DNA of 64,000 nucleotides from Acidipila sp. EB88 (GTDB lineage Bacteria; Acidobacteriota; Terriglobia; Terriglobales; Acidobacteriaceae), in NCBI RefSeq assembly GCF_003858395.1, contig NZ_QWEV01000005.1, positions 1,178,001-1,242,000 on the forward strand, given 5' to 3'. The notes under the pieces were generated by a model, which worked only from the letters and a program-made list of their open reading frames with translations, was not told the DNA's origin and ran no database searches. Positions 9,261 through 18,393 of the stretch are shown here, piece by piece. The position numbers and the translations under genes were made by a program. Within the stretch, counting starts at the first letter, position 1. Each line of letters starts with the position of its first letter.

Positions 9261-9557
9261 ATGGTATACCAGCGGACAGAAACGCGGCTTTCGCGGTTTC
9301 CGTGCACGTTGTACCTGGTGCACCTGCCGTTTTAACGTTTGCGCTGGGGCTGCTGATGCGATCGTAGCTACCGTGGCACAAGGATGCGTGGCACTTGCCG
9401 CTAGGGCCAGGGAATGGCGGCAACGTATCTGTACGCGTTTGGGATCTATTTATTGTTCGAGCGGACTACAGGGAAGGTGCGGGCGGTGGTGAAGGATGTT
9501 GCAGTACTGTATCTAATGCCGCCGGGGATTGATCTGGCGGAGCGGTCATCGTTGTGA
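9261..9557 (+). pseudogene. Remnant of an acyltransferase-3 (OafA/YrhL-like) gene, C-terminal part
   Basis: No intact frame exists, but successive frames read RLSRFPCTLYLVHLPF, then (after one missing base at an in-frame TAA near 9333) TFALGLLMRS, and finally YLYAFGIYLLFERTTGKVRA, ending with a TGA at 9555-9557. The order and wording match the C-terminal membrane helices of acyltransferase family 3 (a fxYtLYLvH-type motif, then a final helix ending in an ERxTxKvR-type sequence). At least two frame disruptions and loss of the N-terminal two thirds show decay. It is flanked by family A palindromes at 9201 and 9585, so local rearrangement may have created it. The match is from memory of the family, not from a search. 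Confidence 0.5.
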
Positions 9558-9584
9558 GTGGTGGGCGGTGCGCTTCGGTTTTGT

Positions 9585-9619
9585 GGTACCCACGTCTCAG
9601 AAGCGAGACATGGGCAACC
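9585..9619 (+). repeat. Family A palindrome, copy 2
   Basis: ggtacccacgtctcag then aagcgagacatgggcaacc. The 11-base arms CCCACGTCTC/GAGACATGGG pair with a short AGAAGC loop. It lies between the acyltransferase remnant and a truncated gene start, 354 bp after copy 1. Confidence 0.8.
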
Positions 9620-9689
9620 GATAACATCCTGAACAATGGACCAGCTACACTCGGTTTCACTTCGTGTGACGAAACGAGGGTGTTGCGAT

Positions 9690-9770
9690 ATGGCCGATGA
9701 AGTGCGGGTCTGGCAAGCCGAGAAGGATGAATCGCTAAGAGAAATTAAGGCGTTGACAGCAGATTATTAA
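9690..9770 (+). pseudogene. Truncated 26-residue gene start, NucS/DUF91-like
   Basis: An ATG at 9690 preceded by a GAGGG ribosome-binding sequence opens a 26-residue frame: MADEVRVWQAEKDESLREIK then ALTADY and TAA. The opening resembles the N-terminus of DUF91/NucS-like nuclease proteins (MAxxVRVWxI...SLKEI...), from memory. Such proteins are over 200 residues, so this would be a truncated start. The stop codon overlaps the last bases of the convergent hypothetical gene. A short independent peptide is the alternative. Confidence 0.3.
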
Positions 9771-10267
9771 AATGCGATCGGCTTACGCAAATGCAAAGCG
9801 GTGGCGCATAAGCGCTCGAGTCCTGCAATCAGCAGGTGGAATGCGTCAAGGTGTCGCTTCGGGAAGCCTGCACGTTTTAGTTCCACAGCCTTGATTAGTT
9901 CAATTTCTTTGCTTAGCCGCATAACCTGAGAGGGGGAGAGGAAATCTCCCGTGTGCGTGCCGCTGTAGATTACCTCTTCGAGCAACACGGGGATTCCGGG
10001 TATCCTGGTTGCGATTTTCTCGAGAGCTTCTCGCAGTGTGGTGATAAGGCCCGCATTGCCAAGGTGCGAGCTGTCTGCATGCATGTCCTCATGCTTGCAG
10101 GGAGATGGCTGCATCCAGGCATCATGTTCCTCAATCTTCGCGGAAGTTACCGATCTGATTTCAGGGGATCCATTGCGTCGTATATAGAGCTGCTTTGGAT
10201 ATGGATGCGGAACTCGTAAACGGTTTGTCTCCACACAGTCACAAAACACACACGCGTCTAATCCCAT
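9767..10267 (-). CDS. Conserved hypothetical protein, soluble
   Basis: 166 residues, no signal peptide or membrane helix. The N-terminus MGLDACVFCDCVE carries three cysteines. Later come a DAWMQPSPCKHED segment, HLGNAGLITTLREAL, PVLLEEVIYSGTHTGD and a Lys/Glu-rich helix (SKEIELIKAVELKRAGFPKR). The amino-acid composition and internal helix pattern look protein-like, unlike the GC shadows nearby. I recall similarly built uncharacterised proteins that pair a CDC/CxHED segment with an 'ysGtH.GD' motif, but cannot name a domain. The conserved Cys/His residues could bind metal (inference). It is convergent with the truncated frame at 9690. Confidence 0.65.
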   Translation of the reverse strand: MGLDACVFCDCVETNRLRVPHPYPKQLYIRRNGSPEIRSVTSAKIEEHDAWMQPSPCKHEDMHADSSHLGNAGLITTLREALEKIATRIPGIPVLLEEVIYSGTHTGDFLSPSQVMRLSKEIELIKAVELKRAGFPKRHLDAFHLLIAGLERLCATALHLRKPIAF

Positions 10268-10340
10268 AAACCTCTTCTGCTTTCGTGTAATGAGTGCACC
10301 CTGATTGCGCTACACCTGTGGGCCATGCCCCACAAGATAT

Positions 10341-10357
10341 GCCACGGAGTGGCCGCC
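10341..10357. repeat. Family B palindrome, single degenerate arm
   Basis: gccacggagtggccgcc resembles the core CACGAAGTGGCCGC found in the larger family B elements at 38123, 44576, 51850 and 54995. No second arm is convincing here. It lies in the 142-bp gap between the hypothetical gene at 9767-10267 and the HNH gene. Confidence 0.35.
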
Positions 10358-10409
10358 TACCGCGTTGGGGAGGCTGGCTTTGCGGCTATATGTAACTGCT
10401 CGAGTGGCG

Positions 10410-11045
10410 TTAGTAGTACAGGTATTTGCGCCATTTCATGTCGGAGTTGCCGATCATGCGCATGATGTGGCGGGAGGTGTGGAGGGAGAAGGGGCGGGGT
10501 TCGCGGAGCAGGTGCATGGTGTCCTGCTCGTGAAGGAGCTGGTTGCCTTTTTTGCGGTTGCAGGTGTGGCAGCAGGCGACGAGGTTTTCCCACGTGCTTT
10601 GGCCACCGCGGGAGCGTGGGTGGACGTGGTCGAGGGTAAGCTCGCCGGCGGTGAGCACCACGGCGCAGTACTGGCAGGTGTTGCGGTCGCGCAGCAGGAT
10701 GTTTTTGCGGGACAGGGCTCGGGTCTGGTGGGGGATGCGGCGGTACTCGAGGAGGCGGATGACGGAGGGCATGGGCATGCGCACGCGGGCGGCGTGGAGG
10801 GTGGCACCCTGCTCTTCTTCGGTCTTGGCGACGCCCTTCAGCACGAGCACCAGCGCGCGGCGGGCGCCGCAGATGTTGATGGGCTCGTAGGAGGCGTTGA
10901 GCACGAGCACGGGAGTCTGCATGGGCTGCTGAAATGGCAGGGTGCGGTCTTCAGGCCCGAGTGGCGCTGCGGCGGCAGCGGCAGCGGTGTGGGTTTTCAG
11001 AAGTTTGTGTTTGCGTGTGTGCACTGTGCTTTTGCCGAGCGACAT
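10410..11045 (-). CDS. HNH endonuclease family protein
   Basis: 211 residues. The N-terminal third has an Ala-rich linker, then the segment [20 protein letters not shown] seen in bacterial HNH proteins of this type. The HNH nuclease lies at about 125-185: [16 protein letters not shown] with the catalytic His, then [16 protein letters not shown] supplying the second Cys pair for the zinc. The family nicks or cuts DNA; in most bacteria this particular housekeeping-like type has no known role. The start at 11045 is the only good ATG ([14 protein letters not shown]). The gene is 178 bp downstream of comF on the same strand. Confidence 0.88.
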   Translation of the reverse strand: MSLGKSTVHTRKHKLLKTHTAAAAAAAPLGPEDRTLPFQQPMQTPVLVLNASYEPINICGARRALVLVLKGVAKTEEEQGATLHAARVRMPMPSVIRLLEYRRIPHQTRALSRKNILLRDRNTCQYCAVVLTAGELTLDHVHPRSRGGQSTWENLVACCHTCNRKKGNQLLHEQDTMHLLREPRPFSLHTSRHIMRMIGNSDMKWRKYLYY

Positions 11046-11223
11046 ATAGGTGTTTCTCCCCGGGCCTGCTGTGAAGCATTGGTGCTGTGAAGCATCGATC
11101 TGGGTTGATTCCTGGCTAGCTGCTTCTGTGCGTCGTGCGTTGCTGTGCAGATGTGTCCGCTGGCTGCGCGTTGGTTGAAGAGTGTTGTTCGAGGAGCTTC
11201 ATTCGGACGCGTGTGCGAACGGC

Positions 11224-12231
11224 TCAAGTCCAGAAAGCGACATCGTCCTCCATGGGGGTCGGGGTGGCGGCGACGGGCTCGGCGAGTTCGTGCCGCTGAG
11301 CGCGGGCGGCGGTGGTGACCCAGATCTCGGCAGCGCCGGCGCGCCGCAAAGCGAGGGCGGCGGCGCGGGCGGTGGCGCCGGTGGTGTAGATGTCGTCGAC
11401 CAGCAGGATGCACTTGCCGTGGAGCGGCTTTACGCCCGTGGCGGCGCCGGCGACAGCAAAGGCAGCCTGTACGTTTTTACGGCGCCGGCGCGGGGTAAGC
11501 CCGGACTGCGAGACGGTGGCGCGCACGCGGCGGAGGATCGCGGTATCGACTGAGAGTGCGAGGCCATGGGCGTGGCCGAAGCGGGCGACCGCGCGGGCAA
11601 GCAACTCGGCCTGGTTGAAACCGCGCTCCCGGCGCTTAGCTCGGAACAGCGGGACAGGCACGACGGTGAGGCGCTTGGGCAGGCCAGGGAGCACGGCGAG
11701 CTGCGCGGCCATGAGCCTGCCGAGTGGCTGGGCGACAGGCTCCATGTGCTCGTACTTAAGCAGGTGCAGGAGCGAACGCAGCGTGCCGCCATAGAGGCCG
11801 TGAGCCACGGCGCGGTCAAAGGCCGGGGGCGACACGCGGCAGGGACGGCAGAGCCAGTCGCCAGGGGCGCGGTCGGAGGTGCTGAAGGCGTGGGCGCCGA
11901 GGGCTTCGCCGCACTGGAGGCAGAGAGTGCCGGACTGCGCGGGAAGAGAGTGCCAGCAGGAGGCGCAGACGGGAACGCGGCCGAGAGTGGCAAGCGGGGT
12001 TTCGCAGAGAACGCAGGCGGCGGGCAGGAGCGCAGCGGCGAGGCTGTGGGCGATGCTGAAGAACGTGCGCGGGAATGTGTGGGGACTTCGCGGGAAGCGT
12101 GCCACGGCACGCCAGGAGCTGAGGGTGAGACGGGTGGGTGCGGTGTGCGCGGGCGGCGGGGCCATCGTTTGGACGCTGGACGGGGCGCGGCCGGGCGGAC
12201 TCGGCAGATCGCTTCGGAAATCGTCACGCAA
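11224..12231 (-). CDS. comF: ComF family protein (phosphoribosyltransferase fold)
   Basis: 335 residues from 12231; an internal ATG 21 codons later (MAPPPAHTA) is an alternative start, because ComF proteins are usually 220-260 residues. An N-terminal zinc ribbon carries CxxC pairs (CVLC, CASC, CLQC, CRPC). The phosphoribosyltransferase domain follows, with VVPVPLFRAKRRERGFNQAE and the PRPP-binding loop ILLVDDIYTTGATARAA. ComF is needed for DNA transformation and recombination in several bacteria and is thought to act in the cytoplasm. The long Pro/Thr-rich N-terminus before the zinc ribbon is unusual or reflects a wrong start. Confidence 0.9.
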   Translation of the reverse strand: MRDDFRSDLPSPPGRAPSSVQTMAPPPAHTAPTRLTLSSWRAVARFPRSPHTFPRTFFSIAHSLAAALLPAACVLCETPLATLGRVPVCASCWHSLPAQSGTLCLQCGEALGAHAFSTSDRAPGDWLCRPCRVSPPAFDRAVAHGLYGGTLRSLLHLLKYEHMEPVAQPLGRLMAAQLAVLPGLPKRLTVVPVPLFRAKRRERGFNQAELLARAVARFGHAHGLALSVDTAILRRVRATVSQSGLTPRRRRKNVQAAFAVAGAATGVKPLHGKCILLVDDIYTTGATARAAALALRRAGAAEIWVTTAARAQRHELAEPVAATPTPMEDDVAFWT

Positions 12232-12463
12232 GAGCTGTTGGCTCGTGAAGACGCACCTCGCACCGGGGAAAGCGATGAAGCCTGCCCACTTGCCTTGGAG
12301 TATACGGGCAGCCGGGGGATTGCGCCAGATGCCGGGCGAGGCGCAGAAGCGGCCGCTCCGTGGCGGGTGTCGGCTTGGGGTGGCATGGGACGAAGTTACC
12401 GGCGGCTGGGAAAGCGGGGTTCAGCGGTTGTGCTGTGGCATGGGCGCGGCTAGGCTTGCCGCT

Positions 12464-13093
12464 ATGCGAAAAAGTGCTTTGTTTGTCGTGCTTGCGTATG
12501 GTGCTGCCTGCGGTGCGCAGAGTGCGCCGGAGCCGGTGCCCGGGCTGCGGATCCCGAATGGGGGCACGCCGTGGGTGCTGGACGAGTTCAAGGGTGGCAA
12601 GCAGCTGGTACCGGTGCATTCCACCGCGGTGGCGATCAACAACCACAAGGGTGGCAATGTTGCGGGGGGATTACTGGCGGGGCCGTTTTACAAGGCGCGC
12701 TTTTCGACTGAGATCGACGGAGTGGCGGCGAAAACGGTAGTGCATACGGGCGCGCCCGTGTTTTACGTGAAGATTGAAGGGCCCGAGACGGGGCAGAGCC
12801 TGATGGCGGGGTGGGCGGTGGTGCACGCGCTGGTGGATCGCGACCGGAGGCTGCTGTCGACGGTGAAGTTTACCCAGTGGACCGGGAATGCGAAGCGGAA
12901 CGATACCGAGGTCGAGGTAGCAACGGAGACGCTGCCGGACGGCTGGGTGAAGATCACGCCGAAGGGGCAGCTACCCGAGGGTGAGTATGCGCTGGAGCCG
13001 GTGATGAAACAGGAAAATGCGTTCTCGACGATGGTGTTTGACTTCAGAGTGGATGCCTCCGCGCAGAACGACGCCGATGCCGTGACGGAGTAG
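12464..13093 (+). CDS. Secreted hypothetical protein
   Basis: 209 residues from the ATG at 12464 (MRKSALFVVLAYGAACGAQS), a signal peptide with cleavage near GAQ. An ATG at 12440 is a less likely alternative. The mature protein is beta-rich: TPWVLDEFKGGKQLVPVHS, INNHKGGNVAGG, HTGAPVFYVKIEG, LPDGWVKITPKGQLPEGEYA. The last segment resembles domains that describe a surface property ('pkg.LppGEYal'), which acidobacterial secreted proteins often carry. No catalytic motif is visible. It is divergent from comF and 167 bp ahead of the OPT transporter. Confidence 0.75.
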   Translation: MRKSALFVVLAYGAACGAQSAPEPVPGLRIPNGGTPWVLDEFKGGKQLVPVHSTAVAINNHKGGNVAGGLLAGPFYKARFSTEIDGVAAKTVVHTGAPVFYVKIEGPETGQSLMAGWAVVHALVDRDRRLLSTVKFTQWTGNAKRNDTEVEVATETLPDGWVKITPKGQLPEGEYALEPVMKQENAFSTMVFDFRVDASAQNDADAVTE

Positions 13094-13260
13094 GACGACG
13101 GGCCTGGTGCTGCGGGCTGAGGCCTACCGGTTGGTGCGTGAGGACAGGGGGAGCGGCGGATGCGGCTGCTCGCGTTGCGGGTGGAACGGGTACACTCCTC
13201 GTTACGCTCCTGCCGCGTTGTGCGTGGCGGGAGGGGCTTTGCTGCTGGAGTGTTCTGCCC

Positions 13261-15516
13261 ATGGCTACTGTGGTGCCGCCTGGTTCGTCGTCGTCGCTTC
13301 CCTCTCCGCGTGCGGGATTTCGCCCGTTTGTGGATGCTGCTGAAAACCGGCCGGAGTTGACGGCCCGGGCGCTGCTGCTGGGCTCGTTTTTCGGGCTGCT
13401 GTTTGGTGCGGTGACGGTGTATGTGGGGCTGCGCGCGGGGCTGACGGTAGCGGCATCGATCCCGATCTCGGTGCTGTCGATCTCGGTGCTGCGGGCGCTG
13501 GGGCGAGCTTCGATCCTGGAAAACAATATTGTGCAGACGACCGGCAATGCTGGGCAGTCGATTGCAGCGGGCGTGATTTTCACGCTTCCGGCGCTGATCT
13601 TCCTCGGCTTCGACCTCGAGTATGCACGGATCTTCTTTCTGGCGCTGCTGGGTGGGTGGCTGGGCGTGCTGTTCATGATCCCGCTGCGACGGCAGTTGAT
13701 TGTGGAAGAGCACGGGACGCTGACGTACCCGGAGGGCACTGCGTGCGCGGATGTGTTGCTGGCCGGGGAGCGCGGCGGGTCGTTCGCGAGCCGGGTGTTT
13801 TTAGGTCTGGGGCTGGGCGCGGTGTACACGCTGTTTCAGAACGAAAACCTGCTGGGGCTGTGGCCGGGCACGCCGAACTACGAGCCGGACCTGGGCGCGC
13901 AGCACGTGTTGCGCGGGGCCGCGGTGCGCTGCGATGCGACGCCGGAGTACCTGGGCGTCGGGTACATTATCGGACCGAAAGTGGCGGGGACGATCTTTGC
14001 GGGCAGCGTGTTTAGCTGGCTCGTGCTGATGCCGGCGATCTACTTTTTCGGCTCGCACTTATCGGCGCCGCTGTATCCGTCGGTGAAGCTGATCAAGGAG
14101 ATGAGTCCTTCGGAGTTGTGGTCGGCGTATGTGAGGCCGATGGGCGCGGGTGGCGTGGCGGCGGCGGGACTGCTGACGCTGCTGCGCACGCTGCCGACGA
14201 TTGCGGGTGCGCTGGGCGCCGGGTTCCGGAACCTACGCAGACGCGCGGGCGTCGCCAGGGTGGAGGCGAGCGCGGCGCGGACAGATCGCGATCTGCCGAG
14301 CTGGGTGGTAGCGGGCGGTTCGCTGCTGCTGGTGGTGTGCGTGTTTCTGTTTCTATGGCTGAAGCCGGTGCCGGGGGCGCAGGTAAGTGCGTTTGCGAAC
14401 CTTGCGGCGTCGCTGCTGATCGTGGTGTTCGGGTTCCTGTTTGTGACCGTTTCATCGCGGATCGTGGGGCTGATCGGGTCGTCGGCAAACCCGCTGTCGG
14501 GCATGACGATTGCGACGCTGATGGCGACAGCGGCGATCTTTCTGGTGAAGGGGTGGACGACGCCGGCGTTTGCGGCGCTGGCACTGACGATCGGCAGCAC
14601 TGTGTGCATTGCGGCGGCCAACGCGGGGGATACGTCGCAGGATTTGAAGACGGGCTACCTGATTGGCGCGACGCCGTGGAAGCAGCAGCTGGCGCTGATG
14701 GTGGGTGTGTGCGTGTCAACGGTAGCGATTGGTGCGACGTTGAACGCGATGAACCGAGGGCTGGAGGAGTTTCGCACGGCGGACAAGACGTGGAGTCTGA
14801 GCGTGCCACACCAGGGGGTGCAGGAGCAGGGACGGTTTACGCGGGCGCACATCAAGGTGCTGCATGAAGGGGGCGCGAGCGATGAGCGTGCAGGCACGCA
14901 GTATGTACTGCTGAATGCGCTGGGCTCGCACGAGTTAGCGGACGGCAAGTACCTGTATGACCCGGCTACGGGCAAGATCGCGGTGCAGTGGATCCAGGGG
15001 ATCGGGAGCGAGAAAGCTGCGGCTCCGCAGGCGCGGCTGATGGCGACGGTGATCAACGGGATCCTGACGCGGCAGCTACCGTGGGGACTGGTGCTGCTGG
15101 GCGTGTTCCTGGTGATCGCGGTGGAACTGCTGGGGATCCGTTCGCTGTCGTTTGCGGTGGGCGCGTACTTATCGATTGCTACGACGCTGGCGATTTTCAC
15201 AGGCGGCGTGGTGCGGTGGATGGTGGATCGGGCGGCGGCGAAGCATGGCGGCGGTGAGGGCAATGAGGAGATCAGCTCGGGGTCGCTGTATGCGAGCGGG
15301 CTTATCGCGGCGGGCGGGATCATCGGACTGGTGGGCGTGGTGCTGAAGCTGTACGAGGCGGCGACGGGTAAGACAGCGCTGCCGACAGTGCCGCACACAT
15401 TTCTGTATCACGACGGGGTGTCGGTAGGGATGTTTGCGCTGCTGGCGTTCTCGTTGTGGTATTTTGCCCGTAAGCCTCTCCAGTCAGCAACAGTGCCAGA
15501 TCGTGATCAGACATAG
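13261..15516 (+). CDS. OPT family oligopeptide/metal-chelate transporter
   Basis: 751 residues from the ATG at 13261; the frame is open further upstream, but that part (13138-13260) is not protein-like. About 14-16 membrane helices. Family motifs are present: LTARALLLGSFFGLLFGAVT, TLTYPEGTACADVLLAGERG, the NAGDTSQDLKTGYLIGATPW block, and SLSFAVGAYLSIATTLAIF. OPT proteins are proton-coupled importers of peptides or metal chelates in the inner membrane; the substrate cannot be told from sequence. The next gene starts 26 bp downstream on the same strand, so they may share a transcript. Confidence 0.93.
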   Translation: MATVVPPGSSSSLPSPRAGFRPFVDAAENRPELTARALLLGSFFGLLFGAVTVYVGLRAGLTVAASIPISVLSISVLRALGRASILENNIVQTTGNAGQSIAAGVIFTLPALIFLGFDLEYARIFFLALLGGWLGVLFMIPLRRQLIVEEHGTLTYPEGTACADVLLAGERGGSFASRVFLGLGLGAVYTLFQNENLLGLWPGTPNYEPDLGAQHVLRGAAVRCDATPEYLGVGYIIGPKVAGTIFAGSVFSWLVLMPAIYFFGSHLSAPLYPSVKLIKEMSPSELWSAYVRPMGAGGVAAAGLLTLLRTLPTIAGALGAGFRNLRRRAGVARVEASAARTDRDLPSWVVAGGSLLLVVCVFLFLWLKPVPGAQVSAFANLAASLLIVVFGFLFVTVSSRIVGLIGSSANPLSGMTIATLMATAAIFLVKGWTTPAFAALALTIGSTVCIAAANAGDTSQDLKTGYLIGATPWKQQLALMVGVCVSTVAIGATLNAMNRGLEEFRTADKTWSLSVPHQGVQEQGRFTRAHIKVLHEGGASDERAGTQYVLLNALGSHELADGKYLYDPATGKIAVQWIQGIGSEKAAAPQARLMATVINGILTRQLPWGLVLLGVFLVIAVELLGIRSLSFAVGAYLSIATTLAIFTGGVVRWMVDRAAAKHGGGEGNEEISSGSLYASGLIAAGGIIGLVGVVLKLYEAATGKTALPTVPHTFLYHDGVSVGMFALLAFSLWYFARKPLQSATVPDRDQT

Positions 15517-15542
15517 GGCGTCCTGCGCCCCGGAGGATCGCT

Positions 15543-17225
15543 GTGAAATCGCCGTTTCCCAATGCCGTTGCATCGACAGGCAACGTGTTTACCCAAGCGA
15601 CATGCAGCGTCATCTTCTGGACATTGTTTTTGCTCCTGCAAGCCTGCATTTTTTTGCACCCCGTGTTTCCGACCGGGGATGGGCCGCTGCATATTTACCT
15701 GGCTGCGGCGTTCTGGAAAGCGGCGACGCATACCTCGCCGTTGTTTGAACACTTCTATGCCGTGCGGCACCTGGTGCAGCCGTATTCCCTGCACTACTTC
15801 TTTCTAATCGGGCTGGAGCACTGGGTTTCGGCAGACATGGCCGAAAAGTTGTTTGTCAGCGTGATTGTAGGGACGCTGGCGTTTGGGGGGCGGCAACTGG
15901 GACGCGCGCTGGGCAGCGGCTTTGCGTACACCTCGTTGTGGGGGCTGGCGCTTGTGTTTAACTGGCCGCTCAGCGCGGGGTTTCTGAACTTTACGCTGGC
16001 CTCGGGACTGTTCCTGTTTGCGCTTTGTTTTTACTACGAGCTGGCGCTCAAGCCCGAGCAGTGGATGCGGGCCATGGGCGCCTTTTTTGTGGTGCTGGTG
16101 CTGCTGATCCTGTCGCATCCGCTGCCCTTGATGCTGATGATTTTTCTCCTTGGTGTGGACCTTGCCTTGCAACTCCTGGGAAGGTGGCGTAACAGCAAGA
16201 AGAACCCTGGATCCACACCCTCGTTGAATAAGTGGCAGTTCGCGTGTTTCGCGTTGTCGTGCCTGGCGTTTGTGTTTCCGATCCTGATTGCAGACAAGGC
16301 GCAGGTGGCGCAATCAGTCAACGGCGGCCTGCAGCTGCACTTTGAGTACCTGCGCTCGATTGCAGGGGCAACCTATGTGCGCATGTTCCTGGTGCACTCG
16401 GTACTGGGTTGGCTGTATGACGGACTGATTTCGCTGATCCTGCCGGCAGCGCTGGTGTTGTTTGCCATGTCAGGCGTTCTTCGTCGACTGCGTACTGGCC
16501 TGCTTCTACCGGCAGATCGGCTCATGCTCGGCGTGCTGTTGTACCTGCTGGCGACGCTGTTCTTCCCTGACCAGATGAACGGCTCGGCATTGTTTGCGCG
16601 AAGGCAGTGGTTCATGGTGTGGCTGCTCTTACCAGCAACCGCAGCGGGCGTGATGAACGGACGGGTGCGCAGCGACGTGGTGTCTGGCGGAGGCATGCTG
16701 GCAGCCGGGCTTGCGCTCGTGTTCGCGGGGCTTTACCTGGGGCCGGCGGCACACGAACAGTGGGCGCTTGAACACGCGCCCTTGCCGGAGCATGCACGTG
16801 GTTTGTTTCTGCAGAGTGATCGTGGATGGACCCCGGGCGGCGCAAGCCAGATGATGTACCCGGTGTTTGCCTGGGAAGGCGGCCGGGCCTTTGCCGCCCA
16901 TGACGATGTGCTGATGAACACGCCATGGCTGCAATTGACTATCCTGCCGATTCGAGAGAATGGCGCGGCGGGGCTGATGCGCGACTTCAGCCCGGGGCTC
17001 GCTTCGGAGCAAGGAACTTACTCGAGGAAGTTCCTTGCAACGCATGCGGAAGCCGCCGCGGAGATACTCAAGCGCACAGACTTCCTGTTGCTGTCAGACC
17101 CGAATACGCCCACGCCGCAGCCGCTCGCAATTGCCCAGACGGCCCTGGGAGCGGGATATGCAGAGTGGCACTGTGTGCAGGCAGGCACTTATGCTGTGTG
17201 CACGCACCCTGCACCCCATCCGTGA
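15543..17225 (+). CDS. Polytopic membrane protein, unknown function
   Basis: 560 residues with roughly ten predicted membrane segments (for example IFWTLFLLLQACIFL, VVLVLLILSHPLPLMLMIFL, LLLPATAAGVM). The first loop contains GDGPLHIYLAAAFWK, an acidic site in the place where GT-C glycosyltransferases have their catalytic Asp, and a periplasmic-like C-terminal domain of about 150 residues follows the last helix. That is consistent with a GT-C-fold enzyme but does not prove it. It lies between the OPT transporter and a GtrB-like glycosyltransferase, so a role in surface glycan assembly is a reasonable guess from context. Confidence 0.75.
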   Translation: MKSPFPNAVASTGNVFTQATCSVIFWTLFLLLQACIFLHPVFPTGDGPLHIYLAAAFWKAATHTSPLFEHFYAVRHLVQPYSLHYFFLIGLEHWVSADMAEKLFVSVIVGTLAFGGRQLGRALGSGFAYTSLWGLALVFNWPLSAGFLNFTLASGLFLFALCFYYELALKPEQWMRAMGAFFVVLVLLILSHPLPLMLMIFLLGVDLALQLLGRWRNSKKNPGSTPSLNKWQFACFALSCLAFVFPILIADKAQVAQSVNGGLQLHFEYLRSIAGATYVRMFLVHSVLGWLYDGLISLILPAALVLFAMSGVLRRLRTGLLLPADRLMLGVLLYLLATLFFPDQMNGSALFARRQWFMVWLLLPATAAGVMNGRVRSDVVSGGGMLAAGLALVFAGLYLGPAAHEQWALEHAPLPEHARGLFLQSDRGWTPGGASQMMYPVFAWEGGRAFAAHDDVLMNTPWLQLTILPIRENGAAGLMRDFSPGLASEQGTYSRKFLATHAEAAAEILKRTDFLLLSDPNTPTPQPLAIAQTALGAGYAEWHCVQAGTYAVCTHPAPHP

Positions 17226-17334
17226 GGACGATTACTCTCATTCTGTTCGTGCGTTGCGAGCACGGGGTGTGGAGCGGCAAGTGGCCGGAGCATTGCATTG
17301 AGGGTGGTGTTTCCTCGCTGGAAAGGATCTCAGG

Positions 17335-18318
17335 ATGCTGAGTGTCATCGTTCCGTGTTTCAACGAAGAGGCAGGGCTGGTGGAGTGTCACCGGCAGCTA
17401 AGCGGCGTGCTTGTGGCCATGGAGACACCGTACGAGATTGTGTATGTGAATGACGGATCGCAAGACCGCACGTATGCGCTGCTGAAGGAATTGCATGCGC
17501 AGGATTCGCATGCCGTTGTAGTACAACTCTCGAGAAACTTCGGGCACCAGCTGGCGGTTTCGGCGGGCCTTGAGACTGTAATCGGGGATGCAACGGTAAT
17601 CATCGATGCGGACCTGCAGGACCCTCCGCAGCTCATTCCGCAGATGTACCGGCTGTGGCAGGAGGGTGCGCACGTGGTGTACGGCATGCGCACGGACCGC
17701 GAGGGTGAGAGCAGCTTCAAGCTATGGTCGGCGCGGGTGTTTTACCGCGTGATCAACCGGCTGTCGGATGTACAGATACCGCTCGATACGGGCGACTTCC
17801 GGTTGATCGACCGCAAGGTAGTGGACGTAATGCTGCAGATGCCGGAGCGGCATCGCCTGTTGCGGGCAATGTGCTCCTGGGTTGGTTTTCGGCAGGTGCC
17901 CCTGGCTTACAAACGGGCGGCGCGGTTTGCGGGAGAGACCAAGTATCCGCTGAGCAAGATGTTGAACCTGGGGATGGACGGGATTGTTTCTTTTTCCACG
18001 GTGCCGCTGCGCCTGGTGGTGCTGGTGGGCTTTGGAACTGCGATGTTCGCGCTGCTCGGCATCGTGTATGCCTTTTGCGTTCGGCTGTTGACGAGTCACT
18101 GGGTAGCGGGCTGGTCGACGCTGTTTATCGGAATGTTGTTTCTAAGTGGAGTGCAGATGATTTCGCTGGGTGTAATCGGCGAATACCTGGGCCGGGTATA
18201 CACGGAAGTGAAGCAGCGGCCGCTGTTTGTCATCGCGCATGTGCTGCGTGCCGGGTCGCCTTCGGCAATGCTGGAGCACTCGTTTGTGGGACGAGCCGAA
18301 GGCAGAGATCGGGCGTAG
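17335..18318 (+). CDS. GtrB/DPM1-like GT2 glycosyltransferase
   Basis: 327 residues. A GT2 domain occupies residues 1-220: SVIVPCFNEEAGL, YVNDGSQDRT, SRNFGHQLAVSAGLE, and the DxD-type motif IIDADLQDPP, followed by GDFRLIDRKV. Two membrane helices (about 232-260 and 268-295) and a short tail complete the usual GtrB layout. Members transfer a sugar from a nucleotide donor to undecaprenyl phosphate at the cytoplasmic face of the inner membrane for use by a GT-C enzyme. The neighbouring polytopic protein could be that user (inference). 109 bp separate the two genes. Confidence 0.9.
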   Translation: MLSVIVPCFNEEAGLVECHRQLSGVLVAMETPYEIVYVNDGSQDRTYALLKELHAQDSHAVVVQLSRNFGHQLAVSAGLETVIGDATVIIDADLQDPPQLIPQMYRLWQEGAHVVYGMRTDREGESSFKLWSARVFYRVINRLSDVQIPLDTGDFRLIDRKVVDVMLQMPERHRLLRAMCSWVGFRQVPLAYKRAARFAGETKYPLSKMLNLGMDGIVSFSTVPLRLVVLVGFGTAMFALLGIVYAFCVRLLTSHWVAGWSTLFIGMLFLSGVQMISLGVIGEYLGRVYTEVKQRPLFVIAHVLRAGSPSAMLEHSFVGRAEGRDRA

Positions 18319-18352
18319 TCTCCTGCGTTTTATGTGGGTGCTGCAGAGTGAC

Positions 18353-18390
18353 GCGCTCCGTGAGCTTTGCGCGACGTGTGCGCGGAGCGC
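18353..18390. terminator. Possible terminator hairpin between convergent genes
   Basis: GCGCTCCG (18353-18360) pairs with CGGAGCGC (18383-18390) across a 22-base loop. It lies between the convergent stops of the GtrB-like gene (18318) and the crtQ-like gene (18394). There is no U-run and the loop is long. Confidence 0.3.
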
Positions 18391-18393
18391 CGG

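Noticed and set aside
13138..13260. 41-codon N-terminal extension of the OPT transporter
   Set aside because: Arg/Ala/Cys-rich and without homology; the ATG at 13261 gives the family-normal start.
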